DNA from: Ricinus communis
Taxonomy: Eukaryota > Streptophyta > Magnoliopsida > Malpighiales > Euphorbiaceae
DNA: 64,000 nt
Assembly: GCF_019578655.1 (NCBI RefSeq)
Contig: NC_063257.1
Span: 9,114,001-9,178,000 of the forward strand
Reading direction: 5' to 3'
The notes under the pieces were generated by a model. That model was not told where the DNA came from, did not search any database, and saw nothing but the letters and a program-made list of their open reading frames with translations. Shown here one piece after another: positions 25,796 to 38,031 of the stretch (positions within the stretch are counted from its first letter, which is position 1; the number at the start of each line of letters is the position of its first letter). The translations under genes and the position numbers were made by a program.

Positions 25796-26624
25796 ATCTT
25801 TTTGATATTTTAGTTCGATTTCCTCAGTAATGGAGACAGCAAGGAAGGAGAAGGAAGTTCTAAAACCCCTTCTTCCCATTTTTCAGGAGTAGATGGGCTG
25901 GGCTGAATGGGATATTGAATATTAAAAAATGGTCCATGTCTAGTGTGCTCTTTACAATGATCCAGTTTGGCACAGTTTCTTAAATCAATTTTTAGTTCTT
26001 TCTTTTTTATTCTTTTTATAAAATTGTTTAGATTTAACAGTCTTTGGGGATAGTTGAAAATTTAGCTTTTTCAAAAATTCAATTTTGAAATTTCAGAAAA
26101 AAAAAAATTAAAACTAGAAAAATCATAATTTCTACTCTAAAAGGTTGTGTCAATTAGGATTCTAATATTTTTCACAGCTTATACATAAATTTTCTAATGC
26201 TTTGTTTGCAGTTTTCTTTCTAGACCATAGGAGGAAAACCTTTACATTTCATCAAGAATGTGGTTAGAAGAATAAAAGTGAAAGTTAACACTTTCTTGAA
26301 AACAAAGTTATATTTGGAATTTTACACAAATCTTCCTAAGAGTTGAATGATGGAACCCTATATATTTCTAAGACGAAAGAACAATTGCAGCTAAATTGTG
26401 TGAAATAAATAAACAAAACAAAACATGCATAATCAAAGAGAAAAAAACAGCATTATCATAGTCAGTCACTGGTCACCACCAAAACCACAAACACCCTCTC
26501 CTCAGTTCTGCTTATCCAAAACCCTAACAAATCCTCCAAATCCAACAACCCCAGGTTCTATGTGTATATTATATACAGACTTCCGTATAATCTCACACAA
26601 TACAGGACCAACATCAAATTTCCA
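25796..26624. other. Divergent intergenic region
   Basis: Shared upstream region of the minus-strand organelle-type gene and the plus-strand 136-residue gene. It is AT-rich with an A-run near 26100. I see no clear regulatory motif. Confidence 0.4.
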
Positions 26625-27035
26625 ATGGCTCGCCAACTTCACCTGAAACAAATACCACTAAGCACATCACAAGCTGGCTTAGCTGCAACCACTCTTCTCT
26701 TGTGCGCCTTTGTCTTGTTTATGTGTGCTTCGCATTCCCGCAAATGGCGTCGCTTAGGTTCTTGCTATGGTTCCTCCAACCATAATCCTGTTATAGAACT
26801 TAACACTGACAATTTAATACTTAGTACAGGAGTGTATGGTGCTCGCAGTTGCAATAATGATGAACTATTGGTTAGTGGTGAACAGCAACAGCAAGGAGTT
26901 CCAGTTTGGCAGAAGAACATACTCATGGGCGGGAAGTGCCAGCTACCAGACTTTTCAGGTGTCATCATTTATGACTCTGATGGAAACATTGTTAACCCTG
27001 CAAGAAACCCTCACCCTTTACTCACCTGGAAGTGA
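26625..27035 (+). CDS. Small single-span plant protein, function unknown
   Basis: Single exon of 136 residues from the ATG at 26625. The in-frame ATG at 26562 would add 21 residues before the membrane segment. A hydrophobic segment at residues 17-36 is followed by basic SRKWRRLG, so the N-terminus is an uncleaved signal-anchor or a signal peptide. The C-terminal third, VPVWQKNILMGGKCQLPDF followed by SGVIIYDSDGNIV, looks like the conserved core of a plant-specific family. I recognise the pattern but know no function. The gene is convergent with RH39, whose stop codon is about 355 bases downstream on the other strand. Confidence 0.7.
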   Translation: MARQLHLKQIPLSTSQAGLAATTLLLCAFVLFMCASHSRKWRRLGSCYGSSNHNPVIELNTDNLILSTGVYGARSCNNDELLVSGEQQQQGVPVWQKNILMGGKCQLPDFSGVIIYDSDGNIVNPARNPHPLLTWK

Positions 27036-27391
27036 TTAAGAATGCAGAGGGCCTTCAGAAACTGGATAAATGACATACTTTCCCAGTGCTCGTAGTTGTT
27101 TCAGGTGTTCATTTTATCACATAATTGAACTCAAGTCTAGACAATCCACCCTCAACATAGATGGCAACGTGGTGTTCGTTTTCTTTTTCTTTTTTACGAA
27201 AAATTAATTTCAAGCTATGTATTATTTCTAATGCATTTTCAGCATATTACAAACTCAAAATGGAATGAAAGATGCAACATGGGCAAAGAACACAAGCAAT
27301 ATCTTCTATCACGTTAAACTTTGAAGATGCTGCTACTATAAAAGAGAAATGACAAGCATTTTCTAACATATGTAAGATATTTTCAAAACAA
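27036..27391. other. Convergent 3' region
   Basis: Tail-to-tail spacer between the plus-strand small membrane protein and minus-strand RH39. It should contain both 3' UTRs; nothing else is visible. Confidence 0.5.
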
Positions 27392-30300
27392 TCAACTACG
27401 CCTTAGGGATTCATTCTTCTTGTTAGAGGAAGAAGAGCGCCCTCTAAGTGGCACTACATTAAGCTTTGATGATGTAGATTTGACAGCATTGATCTTTTTA
27501 CTTGCTATTTTCTTGGTCAAACCTGGAGATGATGTTTTCCGGGAGATCTTCAGTGTCTTTGCAACTTTAACGGCCTTTACAGATTTTGCTGGAGTAGATG
27601 CTTTTCGAGATTTATTTACTGAGGATGCAGCCTTAGTGCTGTTTGTAGAAGATTTGTCTGCTATAGTGTTAATCTTGTTCTTTTGACTGGATAGTTTTAT
27701 CAATTTTGCTTTCTTCCCCTTCTGTTCAGTTATTTGAGCCCTGGCAATATCCCTCCGAACATTATCTGTAGTGAGGGATTCCAAGCTCTCATTCTTCCTA
27801 ATTGCCTCCTCAATTCGAGCAGCCAACTGCAAGTCCTTTTTAGCCACCAAGCTTGTCACTTTCCCTGTTAAGGAATAAGGGAACACCATTAGAACCTCCA
27901 AAACAAGAAAAAAAGATTACCACCAAAAGTGTAGAATTTCTTCACATATTAAAAAGAAAACCCTCTTGCCATCAAAAGTTAAAAGAAGGAAGCAAAGATA
28001 CAGTGTTGCAGGCCAAAAACTGCAAGATGCTTTTTCATTTTCCTAAGCTTTAAAAATTGAAATGAGGATACATTTTATTGGGGCTGCGGATATATTGATT
28101 CATAAATTGATGCTTGTTCTCAGAATTACTTGTACTTTCAGTACCTCTTCTTGGTAAGGCACAAATTGATCTTAAAACAGGTATTAGTTTATTTGAATTC
28201 ACAAAATTCTATGGTTTGAATAAATTTCCACGATCCGTACCTTTTGCACCCATACGAGCAGTTCTTCCTGTGCGATGAAGGTAATCAATCTAAAAGGCCA
28301 AAGAGAAAAGGTATATATTAATCTTTATTTAAAATTTTGTCCTAATGGACGGGCTACAAATAGTATCCATTCCCCTTCCTCAAAACCTCCAATCTAAAAT
28401 TTGAGCAGGATGTCCCTCCATGTCATTGAACTGAATACTAAAATTGGCAGCCCGACTTTCATATCGTAAAAGGACAAATCAATTAAAGAACCTGGAAAAA
28501 GAGGAAAAAAAAAAAAGGATGCTGAACTGAAGAAACATCAACCGAAGAAAGTCACTCACAGAGTTCAAGGGGAAATCAAACATGACAACGTGATCTACAT
28601 CCAAGTCAAGTCCCCTAGCAGCCAAGTCGGTGCAGACCAATGTCGGGCAGTCTCCATCATCACTCTTAAACTTCTGGAGATTTTCAACCCTGTCGTTATG
28701 AGGAATAATTAGCCAAGTACTAGAAGGAAAATGTTGTGCGCACACAAGATAACACATCAAATTTGGAAAGATCAGGAGGTTAAAGGGAAAGGGGCAGTGA
28801 AGGGAAGTAGATACTCTCTTTGATTACAGAAGAAAAATGGTAATAAGAAAGAAAAAGATCATATTTAACTAGTAGAAAAGTAAGGCATAGCCTCCTTTCT
28901 ATAAGATCTGAGCTTCTCTTTTGGACCGGAAGTATAAAAATATTAGGGAATGAACAAAGAAAGTGCTCTGGCACTTTGAAAGCTAATTTTTCTTTTTACC
29001 AAGTAGAGTGCCAATTAATAACAGTTTCTACATACAAAAGTATTTCTCATGATCTCACCTTTGTTCAGCTGGAACTTCCCCATGATAGTTGACAGTAGAG
29101 ATTTGATTTTCAGCAAGAAAGTGATCAACAGCACGGCTGGAATTCAAAGTGTTGCAGAACACCATCACCCTGTTTCCCTTTGCCAAACTTGGTTCAAGGA
29201 CCTAAATTCACCAGAACATGCTATGTAAATTTCCTTGGTTATATAAGGAAGAGACTATCTAATTCTCCGGAAAGGATCAATTTAAATCCTCTAATAGTTT
29301 CTGCTAAACCGACATATTTCCCCGGGGAACCCGTAAATACTTCTGCTACAAAAAAGGGTTGTGATAAGAAACGCTCAATTTTTCGTGCTCTTGCTAAAGT
29401 AGTTCTGATGATTCAATAATATTATTACTTCAATTCGGAGTTCTTAGTTACTACGACTGGATGAAAATCTTATTGATGGAATTCAACCAATAGCAGTTTT
29501 CTAAAAGTATATGACATTTCTTTAGAAAACCTGAAATGGAATATGCAAAACAATACTTGCTGAGTTTGCTAATATGCACAAGTACAAACTGCCACAGAGA
29601 GAATGACACCAGATCATTTCTCAAACTTACCAAATTCAAAAATCGCGGTGTAACGTGTATCCCCCTCCCGTTCCGATCATGGAATAGATGTCAAAAAGCC
29701 AAAATATAACAAAAGGCTCTCCAAAAGTTTTGTGCAAAAATTATTATCTGCGCTCTCTTAAAGTTTTGTCCAGTTAAGTGTAAGAAAGTAAAAAATTGAT
29801 GGTGGATCCATTATGATAAACAAGAACTTTGAATATGCTGGATGTAACAAGTAGGCTTGTTAACTAACTGAGACTGCATTTGGACTGTGATTTGCATCAC
29901 TGATCGTTAAGGTAAGAGAGGAGAGGAAGATTCAGTTGTAGAATATGAGTTCTTTCTCTAATCGTAGAAAGAATAAAAAGGACAAACAATTTTTCATGCC
30001 TTCACGGCTAATAGAAGTGTAGGTTTACCTATGTTTCACCAACAATAATGTTATGAACTATACATACAATGCACACATGTTAGCATATGCTTAGCGCAAC
30101 GGTACAGTAGAGCAGACAGCAGTTAACCTGTAACAGTGCTTCCAGCTTGTTTTCAGAACCTGAAAGTTTTATAAAATCATGGCGAGCAGATGCTATTTTT
30201 TTATGCAGTGTTGATGTGCGCAAATGGACTATTCCTTGAAACTCCTCATCAATCAGCTTTTGAACTGCCTGCAAGACCTCTATAAGGTTAACTCTACCAA

Positions 30301-32148
30301 TAACTGAAAGCTAAAATCTGAGCAGAAAAGAGTTCATTAAATTCATGAAATTGAATCAATATCAATTTCATGACTTTACTAGACTAGACAAGCTTCAGAA
30401 ATAATAACAATGGACCGAACGTAAAAGCTATGGAGGGCACATATGGATTCATTTCAAAAGTGAAGAGAAGAAAAATAGCATAATTTCATTACATTACAGT
30501 GGAAGGAAAGGGAGAATTTAAACCTTAACTACAGAAGATAAAGTACTTCTCATCTTTACAGAAGTGGTCAAAGCCAGTATACCTTTGTCATTGTTGCAGT
30601 GACCAAAATCGTTTGAAACCCTAGGCCATCAGGTTTTGATGCACGATTTTTTAATGGGCCCAGAAACTTCCTAATATCAGGACCAAAGCCACGATCAAAC
30701 ATGGTGTCTGCCTCATCCAATACCTACTAAAAAATTTGCAACATCATGAAGTGCCATAAAATTATTGTGACAACCAGAAGTTACTGGAACTGAATCCAAC
30801 ACTGTGTCAAATATTGATATGAAGCATTAATATTCAGGTTTTAAATCCTTCCAGTACTTAAAAATCAAAATTCGTTGAAAATATTGGATCTCACCAAGTA
30901 TTTTATGTCACCATAAACCATATTCCCATCCTCAATATGTTGTAGAATCCTGCCAGGGGTCCCAACTATCATATCAATGGGGCTATTTAATGAGTCTTCC
31001 TGTGGTCGCATTCGGCCACCGCCACTGACCATGGTAGACCTGAATCGGGCGTGATGACTGATAGACTTTGCCACACGAAAGACCTGTAAAACACATACAA
31101 TGTTATCAAGTGAAAGATTGAAGGCCATAAGGATTGAGAGAGCTCCATATCCCAAAGTAATCCAGAATACCTGTTCAGATAGCTCTCTCGTAGGGCATAG
31201 AACAATAGCCCGAGGACGCCTAGGCTTCATTAACAGACCCAACAATGCTTCATCCCGTCTTAGCAACTGCCAAGGCAAGAAAAGAAAGGGAATTTTCTTT
31301 TCATTCACATGTCACAATTTTTTACACCAATGAAGTACAAGCAAACAGAGGCACAAATCAATTCAATGAACTCACTTATCTGTCATATCTTCAAACATCT
31401 TTCAAGTTTCAACCACCCAATTCAACAAATACGTTTTTATCAAATTTAAAATAATATCTTTGATCACCTGAAGTCAGAAAAGTACGATGCCATACTTTTA
31501 AAATCACTTTTATTGCACTAGCCCAAGACTACCAAATTGCAACAGTGTTATATCAGAAGCACATAACCAAAACAAGAAGTCAATCAAGGGACAAAGAGAA
31601 CTAACCTGAACAAGAGGCAGCATATAAGCCAAAGTCTTACCAGACCCAGTATGAGACCCCAAGACTACACTTTTACCATCCAAAACAGCAGGAATCCCAA
31701 TACACTGAATCTCAGTAGGAACCTCAATCTCCATTTCTCTAACAGCACCCATTACCTCATCACTCAAACTCAACTCCTCAAAACTACCCGCAATCTTTTT
31801 TCCTTTCTTTGACTTGTTAAAGCTATCATCTTTTTCAGTCTCAACATTAACAACTAACTTTGTTTGGGTTTGGGTTTGGGTTTTGAGTTGTTGGGTTTTT
31901 GAGGAGTTCTTGAGGTGTCTAAGCCTGAGTCTTTCTAAAAGGATTGAGTGCTTTGCTTGGTCTGGGTCTGAGAATGTTGTTGTGGTGGATGTTTCAGTAC
32001 CTGTGGCTGAGGCAGTGGTGGTGCAAAGGGGTTTAAAGTTAAAACGCAGTAAAACCCTGCTGGGTTTTGGGAATCTAAGAAAAGGGTAATAGTGCTTTGT
32101 TGCCGTGGAGAGAGAGAGGCTCAAGAGCGTTCTTGATGTGCCTGCCAT
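27392..32148 (-). CDS. RH39: Plastid DEAD-box RNA helicase RH39
   Basis: Nine exons read from high to low: 31606-32148, 31171-31266, 30895-31083, 30583-30723, 30128-30268, 29059-29201, 28560-28689, 28241-28289, 27392-27864; all GT-AG, 634 residues. The Ser/Thr/Arg-rich N-terminus fits a chloroplast transit peptide. Helicase motifs are intact: Q-motif region [10 protein letters not shown], motif I GSGKT (Lys171), Ia PTRELSEQ (206-213), Ib TPGR (255-258), II DEAD (279-282), [16 protein letters not shown] and [11 protein letters not shown] Lys/Ser-rich tail closes the protein. The Arabidopsis orthologue RH39/NARA12 (At4g09730) is needed for introducing the hidden break in plastid 23S rRNA. A diverged copy lies 940 bases upstream in the same orientation. 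The intron between exons 5 and 6 contains an atpB-like plastid fragment. Confidence 0.9.
29247..29398 (-). pseudogene. Plastid atpB fragment (NUPT) inside an RH39 intron
   Basis: On the minus strand about 150 bases encode [20 protein letters not shown], then [15 protein letters not shown] and LILSGELDS. This is the highly conserved C-terminal part of the plastid ATP synthase beta subunit. The match ends near 29247 in AGTCTCTTCC, where a two-base insertion relative to an intact reading shifts the frame, and near 29398 just before the upstream residues. It lies in the intron between RH39 exons 5 and 6, in the same orientation as the host gene. The flank at about 29400-29480 may be another organelle piece, but I could not identify it. 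Confidence 0.8.
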
Positions 32149-33087
32149 GGTTACTGTTTTTCGTTTCGAAGTTGCAATTGCAATTCTGTGGGGTTTTAGT
32201 TGTTTTGCATTTTAAGGTCTTAGCCTTTCCAAAGTGAATGTTGATAAGCTGCTCGCCCTTTTGAATTACTACGGCATGTCGTTTAACAACCAAAGTATAA
32301 TCTTAAAAAAAAGCTAATCCTTTTTCTTTTCTTTTCTTTTCTCTCAAACGAACATAATTATAGTTGGCCCTCCTTTTTGGTTGTTAAAAGATAAGGATTC
32401 AATTCACAAATTTAGATTCTAAGCTCATTTTGTAAGCAAAAGTCTAAGCCGGTCAAACTTCCATCGAGTCTCTGTTTGATCCCTTTATACATTTGCATCC
32501 TAATCACATGAATTCGGCACTTAATTAGAAACTATTGAGGGAGACCATCCATCAAATTTTTATTCACATAAATACACAGTTTCTCTTTATTATTTTCTAA
32601 GTAGTGCTATTTCAGAAAGAAAAAAGAAATTCTTGGCATGGCAACTTGCACTCGCTAATTCTCACAGTGGGGCAAGAAAAGCTTATGCCTAAAGTTCAAA
32701 AAGTGCAGTAGCGATTCAGTATTATTATCGTTTGGATGCCAAAAAGAAAAAGAAAAAACAAAGTATTGAAAGAGAACAATGAGAAATCCAGCAGAATCTA
32801 AATAAATATGCAGAATTATGCTTGTAAATGACTAGAAAATCTTGACAGTAATCCCAATCATCATGTAGTATAAGTAATCATATTCTTTTAACTCGCACTA
32901 TATATACAAAGTCACACACATGCAACTAAATTCTCTGCCAGTGAAACAGGTTCAGACTACAGAGTGTCTGAGAAATTTTTTCATAATCTTTAGCCTCAAA
33001 AGTTAAGTTCACGACAGAACAAAGCTATACTTTTAGCCATGTCCTTTTTGTTTCAATTCCACCAGCGCCAGGCAAGAAGTGATCAAT
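32149..33087. other. Spacer between the tandem DEAD-box genes
   Basis: Promoter/5' UTR of RH39 and 3' UTR of the RH39-like gene, both on the minus strand. It has a CTTTT-rich stretch near 32320-32345. No coding region is seen. Confidence 0.5.
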
Positions 33088-33258
33088 TCAAGATCCTGAT
33101 GCAAAGGAGTCAATAGCCTCGGCCATTTTCTTCTTCAGAGCATCTGAGGACTTGATAATCTCAAACGCCTCCATCTGGTCTATCTTCAACACTATTGCAG
33201 TCACTTTTCCGGCATTATCATGCTCAAGACGCTCCAAAATACCACTTTTTCCCAATAC
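33088..33258 (-). other. MLLE/PABC-domain exon of the RH39-like gene
   Basis: This 56-residue exon shares with the PABP last exon the LG near the start, ERL, D, KVT, L, DQ, I, S, D, LKKK and AEA in the same order and spacing, with a two-residue gap near the start. Both exons follow a phase-0 intron placed directly before the [MV]LG. DNA identity is clearly partial, so the copy is not recent. Confidence 0.75.
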
Positions 33259-35105
33259 CTGTCCATTTTAAATGCGCAATAACACTTCGTTAGAAATTCT
33301 AAAATACAATACAAGCAAATTTACACGGAGATCCCAGAAGCCCGACAGGAATAACTTCTGTCATTTCTAAAGATTACAGTGCAGGTATGTACCTCTGTCA
33401 TTGTATCAGTAACTAAAACAGTTTGGAGTCTTTGATCATTTGATTGCGATTTTCGATTTTTTAATGAACTTATAATCCTGCTGATTTCAGGACCAAAGCC
33501 ATTATCAAACATGGCATCTGCATCATCCAATACCTAGAATTACAGTGCAACTGTCACTTAACTAAGGAATGTACTTCATATAAGGACACTCACATTTTTC
33601 CTTTTAAAGACTACACAAAGTAAGAATCTTTCACTCATCAGAACTAGATGTCAAAATTTGCATTGATTGGTAAAATGACAACAATTTATAATAAACAATA
33701 GGATCCTCACCAAGTATTTGATATCATCAGTTGCAATGCTTCCCTCCTCAATTTGCTGGACAACCTCAAAAGGTGTTCCTATTAGCATTCCAATAGGGGG
33801 TTTTGACATATTCTCTGGAGACAGATGATCAGAGCCACTTCGGCTTAGTCGTGCAAAATCGCTGATAGACTTAGCGATGCGAAATCCCTTCATGGTCATC
33901 CAAAATCATGGTCAAGTTGATCACTATATGTGTCAGAAAACCACAAAGCAAATTGATACAGGTGCTACAGACCTCATCAGATAGCTCCTCTGTGGTGCAT
34001 AAGACAATAGCTTTGGGTTGCTTAGGCTTCATTCCAGACAAAGCCTCATCTCCTCTCAACAACTGCACAATAATGACAACAAATTATGACCATATTATTG
34101 TAAGCTTTTCAAGTTTAGCGCTGAAACATTCTGAGCAAAATTGTGGACTAGTGATTTAAGTATCTACCCTAAACCCTAAATATATGATGGTTGGGGTTGA
34201 GGAAAGATGACAAGAGTACCCGACCACATATATGATATTTGAGACCTTATATTGCAACATATTAAGTACAAGTCAGCTTAAGGTGAAGATGAAGCAAAAT
34301 TATCTGATAAGATATTATAAAAATGCATATTGACTAAATTTAGTATAAAAGTAGAGTAGCTGGAGATCTTAATTTGGAAACACTCCAAAAATATAAGCAA
34401 GCATGATAGAACCTTCAGAAAAGCATATTATCAATCATTTGACATGCAAAACTCATAGAAAGACTAGATATAATGAAAATCAGGAAACAACTTACAAATA
34501 ATCACATTCCAAACTCAGATCTTTTCCTAAATTACACGTGTGGAAAAGCAAATGAAAACGGAAGGAATTGCATAAAGTAATGGCATTTAAAAAAAAAAAA
34601 GAATTACTTGAACAAGAGGTAACAAGTAAGAGAGAGTCCTGCCAGACCCAGAATTTGAACTCAAAACCAAACTCTTGCCTTCCAAAATAGCAGGAATACC
34701 AACACATTGAATTTCAGTAGGAACCCAAACACCCAATTCACCAGCAGCCATTGCCACTTCTTCTTTCAAACCCAACTCTTCAAAACCAGACACCACCTCT
34801 CCTATACTCGCCTCACTTTTGCTCCCAACTACTACATCAGCACGACAATTTGACCTTTCCTGTTGCTTGGTAGTTGTTGCTATTGTTGTTTTCAAAGAAC
34901 CCTGAAGTTTTCTCTGCCTAAATTTTTCAAGAATGAAAGAGTCTTTCTTGGATTCTTTCTCCTTACTCTCAGTTGAGACTCTAGTGGTGGTGGTGGTGGT
35001 GGTGGTGGAGAGAGCCCTTAAAACCGAAAGCTGTCTGATGGGTAGTGGTGGATGTGATTGAGAAGAAAGAGCTAGATTGACGAATGCTTTGAGTGTTCTT
35101 TTCAT
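33088..35105 (-). CDS. RH39-like pseudohelicase fused to an MLLE (PABC) domain
   Basis: Five exons from high to low: 34608-35105, 33973-34062, 33711-33887, 33393-33533, 33088-33258. All junctions are phase 0 with GT-AG sites, giving 358 residues without internal stops. The N-terminus is Ser/Thr/Arg-rich (organelle-like). Residues about 110-302 align exon by exon with RH39 domain 1, and exon 4 is 141 bases in both genes. The motifs are changed: motif I is GSGRT (Arg156 for Lys), Ia TTEELSDE, Ib TPFEV, II DDAD (258-261), III TDT. Domain 2 (motifs IV-VI) is absent. Exon 5 (303-358) reads VLGKSGILERLEHDNAGKVT and continues to LKKKMAEAIDSF, an MLLE/PABC domain like the last exon of the PABP gene at 47571-47789. 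The MLLE signature itself has changed (KVTAIVLK for KVTGMLLE). It is probably not an active helicase; peptide binding is uncertain. A transcribed pseudogene is the alternative. Confidence 0.75.
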
Positions 35106-36790
35106 GGCTTCTTTGTTGGCGGTTTGGCTTTTTGTGTGCTGTTACTGTTTCTTTGAGTGAAAATAAGCATAAAGCTGGTTTGGTGTTCGAGATGCAACGC
35201 CAACTGCGCTGGAGATGAGTCGCTACTAGCTCCTAGTCGTAATTCCCGTTTTGCACTGAGATGAACAAAAATGTTTTTTTCTAGAAAAAAGAAAATCTTT
35301 ATTTTAGTTTCTTTTCTTTTTTTTAATTTTGAGAATAATGTTTAGTTATATCAAAATACATTTTTTGTAGAACAGATTTAACAAAGCAGTTTATAAAGTA
35401 AAAAAATTAAATTTATTAAATGAAGAAATTTAAACCTTACTTTCTTAATATGATACAACAATTCAAAATAAATATGTAAAGTTTTTACCAATGAAAATAG
35501 ATTAATTAGATTGGCTAAATACACAAATGATCCCTGAATATGTGTTTTCACAGTCTAAAAATTGAGTTTGAGAAACTAATTATAAAAATAAAATAAATTT
35601 AAATGGCTATTTATGTATTTAGCCAATTAGATTTAGACAAACAAAATTAACATTAGCTTTCTTTTCCTAAAAATTTGAGAAGGGTATATATATTTACTCC
35701 CTACATTGTATAATATTATATTAATTATCCATTATATTTGAACTTATTTTTTATTTTTTATTTTAACATTTTATATCAAAAAATCTTTCTCTTAAATTTT
35801 TTGTTAAATAATTACTAATTCAATTAAATTTTATATTATTTATTTCTTGATTTTTGACCATTTTTTTATATTTTATTTATTATATTATAATCTCTTTATA
35901 TTTTAAAAGTCCATATATTAAAAGAATAAATTAATAAAAATATATATCCTATTAAAATTATAATTTTAATATAACAAAAAATTAATAATATTATATTTTG
36001 ACAATTTAAAATTAAATTTTATAAATTTCTAATATTTTGTTAAATACAAATACTTTCAAAATACAAATATTTTGATCATTAAATCTTTTACTAATTAAGT
36101 TGAAGTTTCTTTTTATCAATTTAATATTCAAAATGTCTTGATTTTGAATGAAATAGATAATAATTAATTTTATTAAAACATGATGGATTTTTGAAGTTAA
36201 CTCACTCTTTTTGTCCCCTATTATAGCACACGTATCTCCAGGATATAAGGAACATAATGGCTTGATATCATTTTCACCTAAATTTTATAAATTTTTATTA
36301 AAAAGATATTTAGTCATAAAGAAAAAATAATTTTATTTTATCCAGATGTATGTTTACGCCTATCAAATTGATAAATGATTGACATATATTTATTAATTTT
36401 AAATAATAAAAAATATATAAATTATCAAATACCAAAATATAAAATACTCATAATACAATATATGGATCACTCTGTTAGGAATATAGTTCATCTATTACTT
36501 AATGGTCCAGTCAATGGACCATGATCACGCCCAACTATGATTAATTAGCATCAATAATTATAATATGGTAAGAATAATAAAGATGCCAACCTTAGGAGCT
36601 TCACAACATTAAACAGACTAAGTTACTTAAACAAAACCAAAAGCAAACTAGAAATGATGATAGATAGGTCTACACTTGTAATTATTCGTTCAAGAGACCA
36701 CTTCTATTAACAAGCAAAAAGAGTAGATAACTCAAAAAGTGCCTCAACCAGGAAAAGGAAAAAAAAAGTCACAAACTAGCATTAGCAGCT
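35106..36790. other. AT-rich intergenic region
   Basis: Upstream of the RH39-like gene and downstream of the peroxidase. It is mostly A/T words with no recognisable gene or element. Confidence 0.5.
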
Positions 36791-38031
36791 TTATCTCATT
36801 TCAGAAGATGAACCCAGATTCTCTTCTGCAACAGACACCAGATATTTGCTATCAGAATTTCTCGCGGAGCAATTGGCACGAATCTCCCCTTGATTGCCTG
36901 TCAGCACATCCATTTGCCCCATTCTGATCATGGAAAGCACGAACTTCTGAAAGAACAAAGTTTCGTTAGCAGCAAAGCTAGTAACAATGGCCCTTGTCCT
37001 TGCATCCGTGTACAAATCTTGGTCGGATGTAAACAGACCCTGACGGTTTATGAGGTCTACATAGTACTTATTAACAAATATGTTAGGAGACCTGATGTCC
37101 AAGACTGTGGTATTATGTGTTTCTGCTTGTGGGCACGTCTGCTTCAGACCATTAGCAAAAGTATTGTCCAGAGTGGGATCCTGTGATGGGTATAGCCGGT
37201 CGGTGAAGGATGTGCAGTGGCTAATGCCAATAGTGTGGCCGCCTGATAGTGCCACTGCGTCAGTGGCATCAAGCCCTTTTCTTGCAAGCTTGTCAAGAAT
37301 TGTTGTCGTGTTAGCAAAAGGTGCAACTAGATGTTCAAAAGTTGCATTTGTTTCTGCAAATTTTACTCCATCTCGCCTTCCTAGTGGGACATTATAGTCA
37401 GGTCCACCTGTCTGTAACCCGAAGAACATAATTCTATTTCATTGATATAGAACAATAAAAGAGAAAGAAAAAGATAAAAGAAAAGGAATGGCGGGAAGGT
37501 GTTTGTTTACCAAGAAAACAGAATCACGAGCAGCGACTGCAACAATATCGGAGCAAGAGACCACACGGCCACACCGCCTATGAACACGCGCTCGGAGATC
37601 ATCGACGATTTTGAAAGACTCTTTTCTCAAAGATAAGTTAGGAAGCTCAGATTTCTCACTTGGCCCACCTGCTGATCCATCCAGCAACACTGATCCATCG
37701 CATCCCTATATTATATGTTTATTTTATATGCATCCAGAACAGAGTTTGCTCAAGAACATAATCAAGTGCAGAAAATAGTTACCATAACAAAGCAGTCGTG
37801 GAAGTGGAGACGAAGCAGGCCAGCAGCTTGACCAATGTCCTTCCTGAAGATTTTCTGGAGCTCTTTCCTGACAATGAACTCAAGTTTAGGACAGCTAGAT
37901 CTGTAGAATGTCCATGATAGACCATTCACTATAGGTGGTCTGCTTTGTGCTTCAGTGGTGCAAAAGCAAAAAGCTAGTAGTAAGAGAGAAGAGATCCCGA
38001 GGAGAGAAGCCATTGATTTAGCACTAGCCAT
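36791..38031 (-). CDS. Class III secretory peroxidase (PER12 type)
   Basis: Three exons from high to low: 37783-38031, 37511-37705, 36791-37411; 354 residues. A signal peptide (about 1-28, ending TEAQS) precedes the mature enzyme. The distal-heme segment RLHFHDCFV with the catalytic Arg/His, the proximal-heme segment ALSGGHTIGISHC, and cysteines in the usual positions are all present. Such enzymes oxidise phenolics with H2O2 in the cell wall. The nearest protein I know is Arabidopsis PER12 (At1g71695), which lies in the same syntenic block. The residue after HDCFV is Met (from the last codon of exon 1) where most family members have Gln; the splice is otherwise regular. Gene structure is complete. 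Confidence 0.9.

Noticed and set aside
29180..29419. 79-codon plus-strand ORF in the RH39 intron
   Set aside because: It is the antisense frame of the plastid atpB fragment, not a gene.
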